DNA of 11,405 nucleotides, from assembly GCA_021820785.1 (NCBI GenBank), contig JAKADE010000053.1, positions 1 to 11,405 on the forward strand. Direction: 5' to 3'. Every line of letters starts with the position of its first letter. Positions within the stretch are counted from its first letter, which is position 1. The notes beneath the pieces were generated by a model. The model was not told the DNA's origin. It did no database searches and saw only the letters and a list, made by a program, of their open reading frames with translations. The DNA comes from Pseudomonadota bacterium. GTDB taxonomy: Bacteria > Pseudomonadota > Gammaproteobacteria > Steroidobacterales > Steroidobacteraceae. Shown piece by piece: positions 1 to 7,265 of the stretch. Made by a program: the position numbers and the translations under genes.

Positions 1-2423
1 TTCATCGCCTTGCCGAGTTGCACGCCGTTCAGGTCCGCATCGATCGCGATGCGCAGGCGCTGGTCGCGGCTGTGGATCTCGGTCGGACCCTGGCCGAAGC
101 CGAAATCCGCCACCGCCTTCAGCGGCACCGAGCCGCCGCTCGCCGTCGGCACCGGCAGATTCTCCAGCGTATTGAGGTTGGCGCGCGCCGAGCGTTTCAG
201 GTTCACCAGGATCGGCACCTGGCGGTCCGGCAGGGTGAACTTCGCATCGTTCTGCAGCAGATCTCCGATGGTCGCGATGCGGATGGTCTGACTGATGTCC
301 GCCACGGTCACGCCGAGCTCAGCGGCGAGATCGAAGCGCGGCCGGATGCGGATCTCGGGCCGGGGCAGCCCGTCCGCGGAGCTCACGTCGCGCAGATCCG
401 GCAGCGCGGCCATCTGGGCCATGACTCTGTGGGCGGTGTGCTCGAGCAGCGAGAGGTTGTCGCCGGTGAGATCGAGGGTGATGTCGTGACCGTCGCTGTC
501 ACCGTTGAAGTTCTGGAAGTAGATCTGCGCGTTCGGAATGCGGCGCAGCTTCGCGAGCATCTGATCCTGCCACTGATTCTGGCTCATCGGCCGCTCACTC
601 GGCGGCACCAGGCTGATGAAGAGGTTCGCGCCGCGCACACTGCCGTCGCCGCCGACCGACTCGTCGATCGACTTCACGTAGCGCTGCCGGGCGAGGATGC
701 GGTAGGCCTCATCGGCGACCTTCGCGGTATCGGCGAGCTGCACCCCGGGTGGCAGTTCGATCGAGAGCGACGCGCTGCTGCTGTCGGAGTTCTGCACGAA
801 GGTCTTCGGCACCAGGATCAGTCCGGCGATCGAGGCGGCGAAGAACAGCACGCCGAACAGGATCGTCTTCCAGCGGTGATGCACGCACCAGTGCAGCACC
901 CGCAGGTAGCCGGTCATGATGGGCCCATCGTGCAGTTCCGGCGCCGGCTCTGACTTGAGCGTGTAGGCGGCGATCACCGGCGTCAGCAGTCGCGCCACCA
1001 GGAGTGAGAAGAACACCGCTGCGGCGACCGTGAGGCCGAACTGCTTGAAGTACTGCCCGATGATCCCGCTCATGAAGCTCACCGGCATGAACACCGCGAT
1101 GATGGTGCAGGACGTGGCCACCACCGCGAGCGCAATCTCGTCGGCCGCATCGAGCGCCGCCTGGAACGCACTCTTGCCCATGCGCTTGTGGCGCACGATG
1201 TTCTCGATCTCGACGATGGCGTCATCGACGAGCACGCCGGAGACGAGCGACAGGGCAAGCAGGCTCACCTGGTTGAGCGTGAAGCCGAGCCAGTACATGA
1301 CGGCAAACGCCGGAATCGCCGAGAGCGGGATGGCCAACGCCGAGATCAGCGTCGCACGTATGTCGCGCAGGAACAGCCACACCACCAGCACCGAGAGGAT
1401 CGAGCCCTCGATCAGAGCTTCGAGCGCCGAGTGGTAGGTGTGCTTGGTGTAGGTCACCGAAGAGAACGTGCGGTGGATGTTGACGTCCGGAAATTCCTTG
1501 CGGATCTTGGCGAGTTCCTGCCGCACGCCGTTCAGGACCGTCACGTCCGAGGTGCCGCGTGCGCGCTGCACGCCGAACGAGATCGCCGGCTGACCGTTGA
1601 ACTTCTCGATGCTGCGTACCTCGGCGGCGCCGTCGCGCACCGTGGCGATGCTGCCGAGTCGCGCGAAACGTCCACCCGGAAGGGCGATCTGGGTCTGCGC
1701 GAGCTGCCAGGCGGTCTGCGCCCCGCCGAGTACGCGGATCGTCTGCTCGCCGTTGCCCAGGTCGGCCCGGCCGCCGGGCAGATCGATGTTGAGGTTGGTC
1801 AGCTGATCGTTGACCTGGGCGGCAGTGATGCCGAGCGCCTGCATGCGCGCCGGGTCGAGCTCGACGCGGATCTCGCGATCGACGCCGCCGTAACGGGAGA
1901 CCTGCGCCACCCCCGGCACGGTAAGCAGCCGCTTGGTGATGGTGTTGTCGATGAACCAGGAGATCGCCCGGTCGCTCATGTCGGTCGAGCTGACGGCGTA
2001 GTAGACGATCGGTCCGCCATCGATCTTCACCCGCTGCACCACCGGCGGCAGGATGTCGGTGGGCAGATCGGCCTGCACCTGGGTGATCGCATCGCGAACT
2101 TCGGTGACCGCCCGGTCGATGGGTGTGCCGATCTCGAATTCGACATCCGTCTCCTCTCCGCCCTGATAGGCCTTGGAGAGGATGTGGCGGATGTTGCCGA
2201 TGCCGGCCACCGCCGCTTCCACGCGCCGTACGATCTGGGTCTGCACCTCTTCGGGCGCTGCCCCCGGCTCGGTGATGACCACCGAGACGATGGGATAGGA
2301 GAGGTGAGGATTCAGCGTCACCGGTAGCCGAACGAATGCCGTGGCGCCGATGAACAGCAGCACGACGAACAGGACGATGGGCGGCAGCGGGTGACGGATC
2401 GCCCAGGCCGACAGACGTCTCAT
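1..2423 (-). CDS. RND efflux pump inner-membrane subunit (AcrB/HAE1-like), 3' end outside window
   Basis: This is the proton-driven permease of a tripartite RND efflux system, working in the inner membrane with the adaptor encoded just upstream. The frame is open from ATG at 2423 to the window edge, giving 807 codons; the family is usually about 1030-1050 residues, so roughly the last 230 (the C-terminal helices, TM8-12) are missing. Residues 1-31 are a basic start plus TM1, followed by a porter domain. A helix block at about 335-490 carries GVLVDDAIVEIENI, with Asp400-Asp401 matching the proton-relay pair Asp407-Asp408 of AcrB. TM7 lies near 525-545, followed by a second periplasmic domain. 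The start overlaps the adaptor stop as ATGA, and an AAGG lies 7 nt upstream. The DDAIVEIENI form favours the HAE (drug/hydrophobe) branch over metal pumps; the substrate cannot be told. The frame was checked at both ends and at two internal points and no break was seen. Confidence 0.95.
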   Translation of the reverse strand, partial: MRRLSAWAIRHPLPPIVLFVVLLFIGATAFVRLPVTLNPHLSYPIVSVVITEPGAAPEEVQTQIVRRVEAAVAGIGNIRHILSKAYQGGEETDVEFEIGTPIDRAVTEVRDAITQVQADLPTDILPPVVQRVKIDGGPIVYYAVSSTDMSDRAISWFIDNTITKRLLTVPGVAQVSRYGGVDREIRVELDPARMQALGITAAQVNDQLTNLNIDLPGGRADLGNGEQTIRVLGGAQTAWQLAQTQIALPGGRFARLGSIATVRDGAAEVRSIEKFNGQPAISFGVQRARGTSDVTVLNGVRQELAKIRKEFPDVNIHRTFSSVTYTKHTYHSALEALIEGSILSVLVVWLFLRDIRATLISALAIPLSAIPAFAVMYWLGFTLNQVSLLALSLVSGVLVDDAIVEIENIVRHKRMGKSAFQAALDAADEIALAVVATSCTIIAVFMPVSFMSGIIGQYFKQFGLTVAAAVFFSLLVARLLTPVIAAYTLKSEPAPELHDGPIMTGYLRVLHWCVHHRWKTILFGVLFFAASIAGLILVPKTFVQNSDSSSASLSIELPPGVQLADTAKVADEAYRILARQRYVKSIDESVGGDGSVRGANLFISLVPPSERPMSQNQWQDQMLAKLRRIPNAQIYFQNFNGDSDGHDITLDLTGDNLSLLEHTAHRVMAQMAALPDLRDVSSADGLPRPEIRIRPRFDLAAELGVTVADISQTIRIATIGDLLQNDAKFTLPDRQVPILVNLKRSARANLNTLENLPVPTASGGSVPLKAVADFGFGQGPTEIHSRDQRLRIAIDADLNGVQLGKAM

Positions 2424-3679
2424 GACTGCACCTTGGCCGCCTGCACCCGCACCGGCTCGCCGCTTTGCAGGAATCCCCCGGCGAGCGTCACCACCCGCTC
2501 GCGACCGGTGAGCCCCTTGGCAATGACGACGCCGGAGGCGATCACCCCGCCGAGCACGACGCGCCGGCGGACCGCGATGTTCTTGCGGTTCACGATGAAC
2601 ACATACGATCCGGCTGAATCCGTCATGACTGCGGTCTGCGGCAGCACTGGCCGCTCGGCGTGGCTTTCCAGGATGACCGCGCGCGCGAACGCCCCGGGAC
2701 GCAGCGCCGGGTTCGGCTTCAGCGCGATGCGCACCTGGCCGAGGCGGGTCTGCGGATTGATGGTGGCCCCGAGCAGCCAGATGCGACCGGGGAAGGGACG
2801 AGGGTAGCCGATCAGGTAGACCTGAGCGGGTTGGCCGACTTTCAGGGCCGCGAGGTCCTGTTCAGTCACCTGACCCTTCAGCTCCACGCGTCCGGCAGCT
2901 TCCAGCGTGAACAGCGCAGGTCCTCCCGGGCTCGCCACCTGGCCGATCTCGGCGTTGCGGGTCAGCACGATCCCGGAAACCGGCGCCACGATGCGGGTCA
3001 GAGCGAGTTCAGCGCGCTTTTGGCGCAGCTCCGCGGCGAACATGCGCTCGTTGGCCGCGTCCATGGCGGCTGTGGCCTGGCTCTGTTCGATGTTCTGCTG
3101 GGACAGCCCGCCGTCGGGGCCGATCGCGAGCGCCCGCCGGTATTCGGCGGCCGACAGGGCAGCCTGGGCGCGCGCCTTGGCGAGCGCCGCCGCGAGCTGC
3201 GCGACTTGCGGCTTGAGCACCGAGTCATCGAGTCGGGCGAGCAATTGCCCGCGCCTGACGTGATCGCCGACCTGGACGTCGACTTGCACGATGCGCTCGG
3301 CCTGGCCGCCGTCCCCAATCGGCAGATCGTGCCGCGCGGAGATGGTGCCGGTGACCAGCACCTGGGTGCTCACCGGCTGCAGCCCCGGAACCATGGTGCT
3401 CACCAGCGGCACGAAGTGTCGGTCCGCGAGCGGGACGAGCGCGGCGGGCTTGCCGCTGTCACGCAACCACAGCGCGGTGCCGGCGGCTGCGGCGAGCACC
3501 AGCGCGCCACCGATCAGCCAGCGCCTGCGCAGGCGGCGGCGCGTCGGTACCCGCACACCGCCCGCCGCGCTGTCGCGCTCGGCCCAGCCCAGCGCTTCGG
3601 TTCCGGGCGCGGCGGGGATGGCGGGTGCGGCAAGGACGCCGCTGCCCTGTTGTTCAACCGAGATATCGGAGTCGTTCAT
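2420..3679 (-). CDS. RND periplasmic adaptor subunit (membrane fusion protein, HlyD/AcrA family)
   Basis: A 419-residue membrane fusion protein that would link the RND permease to an outer-membrane channel. Residues 1-53 form an unusually long, cytoplasmic-looking tail ending in an Arg-rich cluster (47-53). One transmembrane helix follows (about 54-72), so the protein is anchored by a signal-anchor rather than a lipobox Cys. A lipoyl half-motif (VQVGDHVRRGQLLARLDDS, about 135-153) precedes a helical hairpin (about 155-228). The second lipoyl half is IVAPVSGIVLTRNAEIGQVAS (230-250). Beta-barrel and membrane-proximal domains follow, including the typical LRPGAFARAVI (326-336) and LPQTAV (346-351). 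The stop is embedded in the pump start (ATGA), so translation is probably coupled. The ATG at 3679 has no strong Shine-Dalgarno. The gene lies 144 bp after the bactofilin-like/RDD gene, so its transcription could be shared or separate. Only the substrate is unclear. Confidence 0.93.
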   Translation of the reverse strand: MNDSDISVEQQGSGVLAAPAIPAAPGTEALGWAERDSAAGGVRVPTRRRLRRRWLIGGALVLAAAAGTALWLRDSGKPAALVPLADRHFVPLVSTMVPGLQPVSTQVLVTGTISARHDLPIGDGGQAERIVQVDVQVGDHVRRGQLLARLDDSVLKPQVAQLAAALAKARAQAALSAAEYRRALAIGPDGGLSQQNIEQSQATAAMDAANERMFAAELRQKRAELALTRIVAPVSGIVLTRNAEIGQVASPGGPALFTLEAAGRVELKGQVTEQDLAALKVGQPAQVYLIGYPRPFPGRIWLLGATINPQTRLGQVRIALKPNPALRPGAFARAVILESHAERPVLPQTAVMTDSAGSYVFIVNRKNIAVRRRVVLGGVIASGVVIAKGLTGRERVVTLAGGFLQSGEPVRVQAAKVQS

Positions 3680-3755
3680 GACGGTTAACTGCCCTGTCAG
3701 GTGGTCGTGCGGCGAAGCGTGTGGATGATGTGGCGAGCGGGAGCGTCAGGCGTGC

Positions 3756-3798
3756 GTCCGACGGACCGTCCTCGCCCGTTGCGGGAACCGGCGAGGAC
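3756..3798 (-). terminator. Stacked inverted repeats between RDD gene and efflux genes (possible attenuator/terminator)
   Basis: Within the 144-bp gap 3680-3823 lies a 9-bp perfect inverted repeat, GTCCTCGCC at 3768-3776 and GGCGAGGAC at 3790-3798, with a 13-nt loop. Next to it at 3756-3766 is a short palindrome, GTCCG-A-CGGAC. Read on the minus strand these would form RNA hairpins after the stop of the RDD gene and before the adaptor start. Neither is followed by a T-run, so a classical intrinsic terminator is not shown; attenuation, Rho-linked termination, a processing site or an operator are alternatives. No convincing promoter was recognised in the rest of the gap. Confidence 0.35.
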
Positions 3799-3823
3799 CG
3801 GCGGTACGGGGTGCGGGGCCATC

Positions 3824-5539
3824 TCAGACCAGCCCCTGGGTCTTCGGCGTGACCACAACGACGGTGCCGGCGATCTTGTCGTGCCAGGCCTGCCGTTCGC
3901 GGTCGAAGGCGATCCAGAAGAAGCCCAGGCCGGCAGCGATGAGCGAGAGGAAGCAGCCGAGTGCGCGCAGGATGGCCGTCTCCCAGCTGACCGGCTGGCC
4001 GTCGATGCGCACCACGCGCAGGTGGCAGATGATCCCGCCGACCGTCGTGCCGCGCAGCTTCCACATGAGCGCGCCGTAGGTGGCCAGCACGAGCAGCAGG
4101 CCATCGGTGCCGTGGTGTTCGATTGCGCTCAGTGCGAAGCTGACCAGCACCAGGTCGATCAGCAACGCCAGCATGCGGATCCAGAACCCTGCACGCGGCA
4201 GCGTGGACAGTTCCATTGGCGTTGGTGTGTACGGCGCCGTCGCGGCGGCAGCTGCGGTCGCGTCGGCGGCGGCGCCGTTCCCGGGCGCGCCGGGCGGTAC
4301 GGTGCCGGTGTCCGGACCGGCGCCGGCGAAGCTGGCCGGTGCGGCGGGCGCCGCTGCGCCGCGTGCGGCGCGCAGGGCGAGCAGCAGACTGTAGATGATC
4401 GCGCCGAAGCCGAGCGTGCCGATCAGGGCGTAGACGATGAACCCGAGCACCGGCACCATGTAGAGCGCCAGCGCCACGATGCCGCCGAGCAGTACGTACA
4501 GCACCGGGTGGGTGATGCCGGTGCGCGCACCGCGCAGGATCCGCCCGCCGAGCCAGCCGAGCGCGACCACCCGGCCGAAGATGCCGGCACCGAGCAGCGC
4601 GAGCCAGAACAGCGGGATGGCGAGGATCCCGACCACGGTCATGACCAGCGCCAGCATCAGCACCGGCGTCAGCAGCGTCATGGCGATGGCGGCCAGAATC
4701 GACGCGCCCGGATGCTCATCGAGCGTCTGGATGCACTTCTGCAGGCCTTCGCGGAACAGCAGCGCCAGCAGCACGTAGAACAGCAGCAGCGCGCCGGCGA
4801 CGCCCCACGCCCAACCGATGTCCAGCCGCGGCGCGAGCAGACGGCCGAGGATCAGGCAGTGCTTGCTCCAGGACTGCAGGCCCGATGCGCCGTGGAACAC
4901 CCCGGACATGATGTTCGAAGTGCCGCCATCGATCATGCTGCCCGGGGCGCGCTGCACCGATCCGAACACGTCCACCGCCTGGCCATACACATGTGCCGCG
5001 GGGCCGAGCTTCAGATCGCCGAATACCGCCACGGCATTGCCGCGGACCGAGCCGTTGATGCTCGAGTCCCCGAACACGCTGACCGTGCTGTTGCCGACGC
5101 TGCCATTGGCTTGCAGATCGCCCATGATGGCGACCACCGAGTCCGACACGTCCCCGTCGGCTACGCTGTTGCCGAAGACGGCGACCACGTCGCAGGCGCT
5201 CTTGCCGGCAGGGAGTCGCACGTTGTGGAATACGGCAACCAGTTCCTGATCGTTCGGGCAGGACTGATGCCGATCGTGCCAGGTCACGACACTGCTGGCG
5301 CTGTCGGTGATGCCGAGGCCGCTGCGGCCGATGCGGATGTGGCTCGAGCCGCTCTCGACATTGATGCCGTGCGCCCCGATCCGCACCTCGGTCGTGCCGT
5401 GGTGCGAGGCGGTGGTCACAACACCGGAGGTGCTGATGGTAGTCGACTGACCAGCCCCGGCTGGTGCGATGCCGCCGCCGAGGGCGAGCAGCCCGCTCAG
5501 CGCCGCTGCGGGAAGAAACGATTGAATGACCTTGTTCAT
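3824..5539 (-). CDS. Signal peptide + bactofilin-like repeats + multi-TM + C-terminal RDD domain protein
   Basis: A 571-residue composite membrane protein. Residues 1-29 look like a Sec signal peptide ending APAGA. Residues 99-200 hold about six short repeats of pattern (V/A)VxVFG(D/N), starting near 100, 118, 135, 152, 169 and 188. This is a 17-19 residue period, as in the beta-helix of bactofilin/polymer-forming proteins, but here apparently extracytoplasmic. Cys94 and Cys116 flank the first repeat. Membrane helices follow at about 246-263, 280-302, 304-325, 345-365 and 367-388. An Ala/Pro-rich linker (391-440) leads to an RDD domain (about 447-563) with RAGFWIRMLALLID, HLRVVRIDGQPVSWETA and a terminal RERQAWHDKIAGTVVV. 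The start at 5539 is chosen because it gives the signal peptide and overlaps the preceding stop as ATGA; the frame is open for 92 more codons upstream, but these lie inside the upstream gene. RDD function is generally poorly defined (some members are linked to ion transport). The role is unknown; sensor, scaffold or output of the linked sigma factor are all possible. Confidence 0.88.
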   Translation of the reverse strand: MNKVIQSFLPAAALSGLLALGGGIAPAGAGQSTTISTSGVVTTASHHGTTEVRIGAHGINVESGSSHIRIGRSGLGITDSASSVVTWHDRHQSCPNDQELVAVFHNVRLPAGKSACDVVAVFGNSVADGDVSDSVVAIMGDLQANGSVGNSTVSVFGDSSINGSVRGNAVAVFGDLKLGPAAHVYGQAVDVFGSVQRAPGSMIDGGTSNIMSGVFHGASGLQSWSKHCLILGRLLAPRLDIGWAWGVAGALLLFYVLLALLFREGLQKCIQTLDEHPGASILAAIAMTLLTPVLMLALVMTVVGILAIPLFWLALLGAGIFGRVVALGWLGGRILRGARTGITHPVLYVLLGGIVALALYMVPVLGFIVYALIGTLGFGAIIYSLLLALRAARGAAAPAAPASFAGAGPDTGTVPPGAPGNGAAADATAAAAATAPYTPTPMELSTLPRAGFWIRMLALLIDLVLVSFALSAIEHHGTDGLLLVLATYGALMWKLRGTTVGGIICHLRVVRIDGQPVSWETAILRALGCFLSLIAAGLGFFWIAFDRERQAWHDKIAGTVVVVTPKTQGLV

Positions 5540-6018
5540 ACGGTGTGCGCCTTGGAGTGCGGCAGCGTGGGATAGAGCAGGAGGTAACCGAGCGCGCCCA
5601 GAATGGCGTAGGCCGCTCCGATGATGAACAGACTTCCAAACAGCCAGTCCGACGGGATCGCGTGGACCAGGCGTACGGCCAGCTCCCCGAGATCGAAGAT
5701 CGTGCGACTCGTGCCGCGTACGCCGCGGACCACGTGTCCGACGCCTCCGCCGGCAATCGCGTCGGCCACTTGATCGCGCAGCCGCGCCGCGAGCATCCAT
5801 ACCAGCGGTACGCACAGCGCGCAGGCTGCGATCAGCAGCGCGCGAGCGGCGCGGGGCCAGCGGGCGATGCCGGCGAGGTGTTGCTGGCCGGCGCGCTGTT
5901 CGATCTCGCGCAGGACGCGCGCTTGGAGCGAAGCGGGCGCCGCGCAGGGCGGCAGTTCGCGCAGCGCCTGGTGCGCGAGCTGCTCGAGCCGTTCTTCAAG
6001 CAGGGTACGGTCGTTCAT
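5536..6018 (-). CDS. Two-helix membrane protein in anti-sigma position
   Basis: A 160-residue protein coupled to the ECF sigma gene by an ATGA overlap at its start and to the bactofilin-like/RDD gene by another at its end. The N-terminal 55 residues are soluble and helical, with the segment RELPPCAAPASLQARVLREI (20-39); similar Pro-Ala-Ser-Leu-x-Ala-Arg-Val-Leu segments are, from recall, common in small proteins encoded after proteobacterial ECF sigma genes. Helices lie at about 58-80 and 126-150, with a Gly-rich, amphipathic stretch between them. Position, size and topology suit a membrane-bound anti-sigma factor whose N-terminal part holds the sigma factor. The zinc anti-sigma signature HxxxCxxC is absent: there is only one Cys (25) in the soluble part. 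No firm family was recognised, so anti-sigma activity is inferred from context alone. Confidence 0.75.
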   Translation of the reverse strand: MNDRTLLEERLEQLAHQALRELPPCAAPASLQARVLREIEQRAGQQHLAGIARWPRAARALLIAACALCVPLVWMLAARLRDQVADAIAGGGVGHVVRGVRGTSRTIFDLGELAVRLVHAIPSDWLFGSLFIIGAAYAILGALGYLLLYPTLPHSKAHTV

Positions 6019-6599
6019 GTCGGTGCACAGCTCCGGTCGGTTTGCGGGCCGAGTCCGCCGGCGGCGAGCGTCTTGGCCATGGCGAGGCGGGCGCGCAGGA
6101 TGTCGGTCTTGGTCTTCGCGAGCGAATGACCGAGCCGCGCGGCGATGTCCTGGTAGGACATGTCCTCGAAGTGAAACAGCACCAGCGGCACGCGCTGGTG
6201 ATCGGGAAGGCTGCGCAGCGCCGCTTCGATGAGGGCATGGCGCTGCTGCTCCTCGAGTTCATGCAGCGCGCCGGCGAAGGCTTCGCTTGCATCCTCGATG
6301 TCTTCCTCGCGGGATTCGTCGGTGAAGACCTCGGAGAACAGCCGCCAGCGCTTGCGGTGGCGCGTCAGGTGGTTCAGCGCCAGGTTCGTGGCGACGGTTT
6401 TCAGCCATCCGCCAGGGCTCGCGCCCTCGCCGAGCCGCTCGAAGTTCTCGTACGCCTTCAGGAACACGTCCTGGCTGATGTCCTCGGCCTGCGCGGGGCT
6501 GCCGGTCAGCCGCACTGCCGTGGAAAAAACCATGTCCTGATACGCGCGCATGAACGCTGCGAACTCTTGAGAATCGGGCCTTGTGGTTGCCAATTGCAC
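6015..6599 (-). CDS. ECF-type RNA polymerase sigma factor (sigma-70 family)
   Basis: A 194-residue two-domain sigma factor that would direct core RNA polymerase to a small regulon. Region 2 spans about 13-82: the core-binding segment FMRAYQDMVFSTAVRLTG, then AEDISQDVFLKAYENF (the usual AEDxxQxxFxxx motif), then GGWLKTVATNLALNHLTRHRK for -10 recognition. A variable acidic linker (90-118) leads to region 4 (about 120-176) with LPDHQRVPLVLFHFEDMSYQDIA and the recognition helix near LAKTKTDILRAR. There is no SnoaL-like or other extension. The start is placed at GTG 6599; a TTG two codons in (6593) is also possible, and neither has a clear Shine-Dalgarno. The next in-frame ATG (residue 17) would cut into region 2. 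The stop overlaps the next start as ATGA. It is the first gene of the operon; autoregulation is usual for such genes but not shown here. Confidence 0.93.
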   Translation of the reverse strand: MQLATTRPDSQEFAAFMRAYQDMVFSTAVRLTGSPAQAEDISQDVFLKAYENFERLGEGASPGGWLKTVATNLALNHLTRHRKRWRLFSEVFTDESREEDIEDASEAFAGALHELEEQQRHALIEAALRSLPDHQRVPLVLFHFEDMSYQDIAARLGHSLAKTKTDILRARLAMAKTLAAGGLGPQTDRSCAPT

Positions 6600-6629
6600 G
6601 GGGTGTTCATCGTTTGAGACAAGAACACC

Positions 6630-6656
6630 GGTCCTGCGGAAAAGTTGCAGAGGACC
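6630..6656 (-). promoter_or_regulatory. Bulged inverted repeat upstream of the ECF sigma gene
   Basis: In the 111-bp gap 6600-6710 an inverted repeat GGTCCTGC (6630-6637) / GCAGAGGACC (6647-6656) forms an 8-bp stem with a 2-nt bulge and a 9-nt loop, about 30 bp upstream of the GTG start. It could be an operator or a leader hairpin of the sigma operon. A CAACTT in the loop on the minus strand resembles an RpoE-type -35 (GAACTT), but no TCTGA-like -10 sits at the right distance. The same gap also holds a 5-bp stem GGACG-GATG-CGTCC (6673-6686) and a 10-bp palindrome AGCTATAGCT (6702-6711) right at the end of the upstream gene. Confidence 0.3.
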
Positions 6657-6710
6657 GAGTGCAGCCCCGACGGGACGGATGCGTCCGGCGGTTTATGGCC
6701 AAGCTATAGC

Positions 6711-7259
6711 TCAAGATTTAGCGTCCGGCCGGGCGTGGGCAGCCTCGGCCGCGCGGGCGGCCCGATAGGCGTGCAGCTGCGGCAGGAAGGCCTGGCGGCG
6801 CTCGAGGCTCTCGGCGCTCCAGTGCTCGCTCGGGTCGTAGAACTCCGGCACGGCCGCCGCGCCGGCCGGCAGCACGACCCAGGGCTGCTTCGAGGCGGTG
6901 AAGATGTGGATGTCCGGGGGCAGCCGCTCGGGCGCATCGAGCGTTCCGACCCGCACGAAGCGCAGAATCGGACCGGCGCCGGCGTAATGGCTCCACAAGG
7001 CGATCCGGCACTGCGGGCAGCGCGCAATGCGCTGCCCGGCGCCGCTCAGCGAGGGAGTATTGATCACCTCGGGTTCGGCGCGCAGATGCACCACCCGCTC
7101 GGACTCGATGACCGCGTTGAGCGCGAAGGCCGCACCGCTCTCGCGCTGGCACCAGCGGCAGTGGCAGCAGTGCACAATCAGCGGGCGGGTCATCATCCGA
7201 TAGCGGACGTCGCCGCAGTCGCAGCCGCCATCCAGTGGAAACATGGTGTCGTCAGTCAT
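6711..7259 (-). CDS. GFA / CENP-V-type zinc-binding protein
   Basis: A 182-residue protein of the GFA family (glutathione-dependent formaldehyde-activating enzyme-like, Mss4-like fold), probably cytosolic. Seen in the sequence: GGCDCGDVRY (11-20) giving Cys13 and Cys15, HCCHCRWCQRESGAAF (30-45) giving Cys32-x-Cys34-x2-Cys37, and ARCPQCRIALWS (79-90) giving Cys81 and Cys84. By family knowledge Cys13/15/81/84 hold the structural zinc and the CxCxxC triad the second zinc. The true Gfa reaction (S-hydroxymethylglutathione formation) is not safe to assume, since most family members have unknown substrates. The extra C-terminal part (about 110-182), ending Ala/Arg-rich, is longer than the minimal domain. 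The start at 7259 is fixed by a GGAGG 6 nt upstream; a frame open to 7700 is an overlap with the neighbouring gene. It is last in a probable DUF1697-DUF962-GFA operon. Confidence 0.9.
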   Translation of the reverse strand: MTDDTMFPLDGGCDCGDVRYRMMTRPLIVHCCHCRWCQRESGAAFALNAVIESERVVHLRAEPEVINTPSLSGAGQRIARCPQCRIALWSHYAGAGPILRFVRVGTLDAPERLPPDIHIFTASKQPWVVLPAGAAAVPEFYDPSEHWSAESLERRQAFLPQLHAYRAARAAEAAHARPDAKS

Positions 7260-7265
7260 TTGGGT

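Noticed and set aside
1188..2327. Long plus-strand open frames over the RND pump (also 18-953)
   Set aside because: The minus-strand frame carries clear RND motifs without a break; the plus frames are His/Arg/Asp-rich and show no family.
2660..3688. Plus-strand open frame over the adaptor gene
   Set aside because: Antisense shadow of a recognisable membrane fusion protein.
4236..4380. Repetitive GCG/GCC-rich stretch that looks like a DNA repeat
   Set aside because: It encodes the Ala/Pro-rich linker before the RDD domain (residues about 391-435); codon bias explains it.
3701..5575. A 624-codon open frame on the plus strand
   Set aside because: It is antisense to the bactofilin-like/RDD gene and neighbours. 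Its translation is Arg/His/Gln/Ala-rich with no motif, typical of a GC-rich shadow frame.
5540..5815. 92-codon in-frame N-terminal extension of the bactofilin-like/RDD gene
   Set aside because: It lies inside the upstream 160-residue gene in another frame, is Arg-rich, and would bury a clear signal peptide.
6600..6710. RpoE-like promoter (CAACTT ... TCTCAA) for the sigma operon
   Set aside because: The spacer between the two elements is 22 nt, too long for the usual 16-17 nt of ECF promoters.
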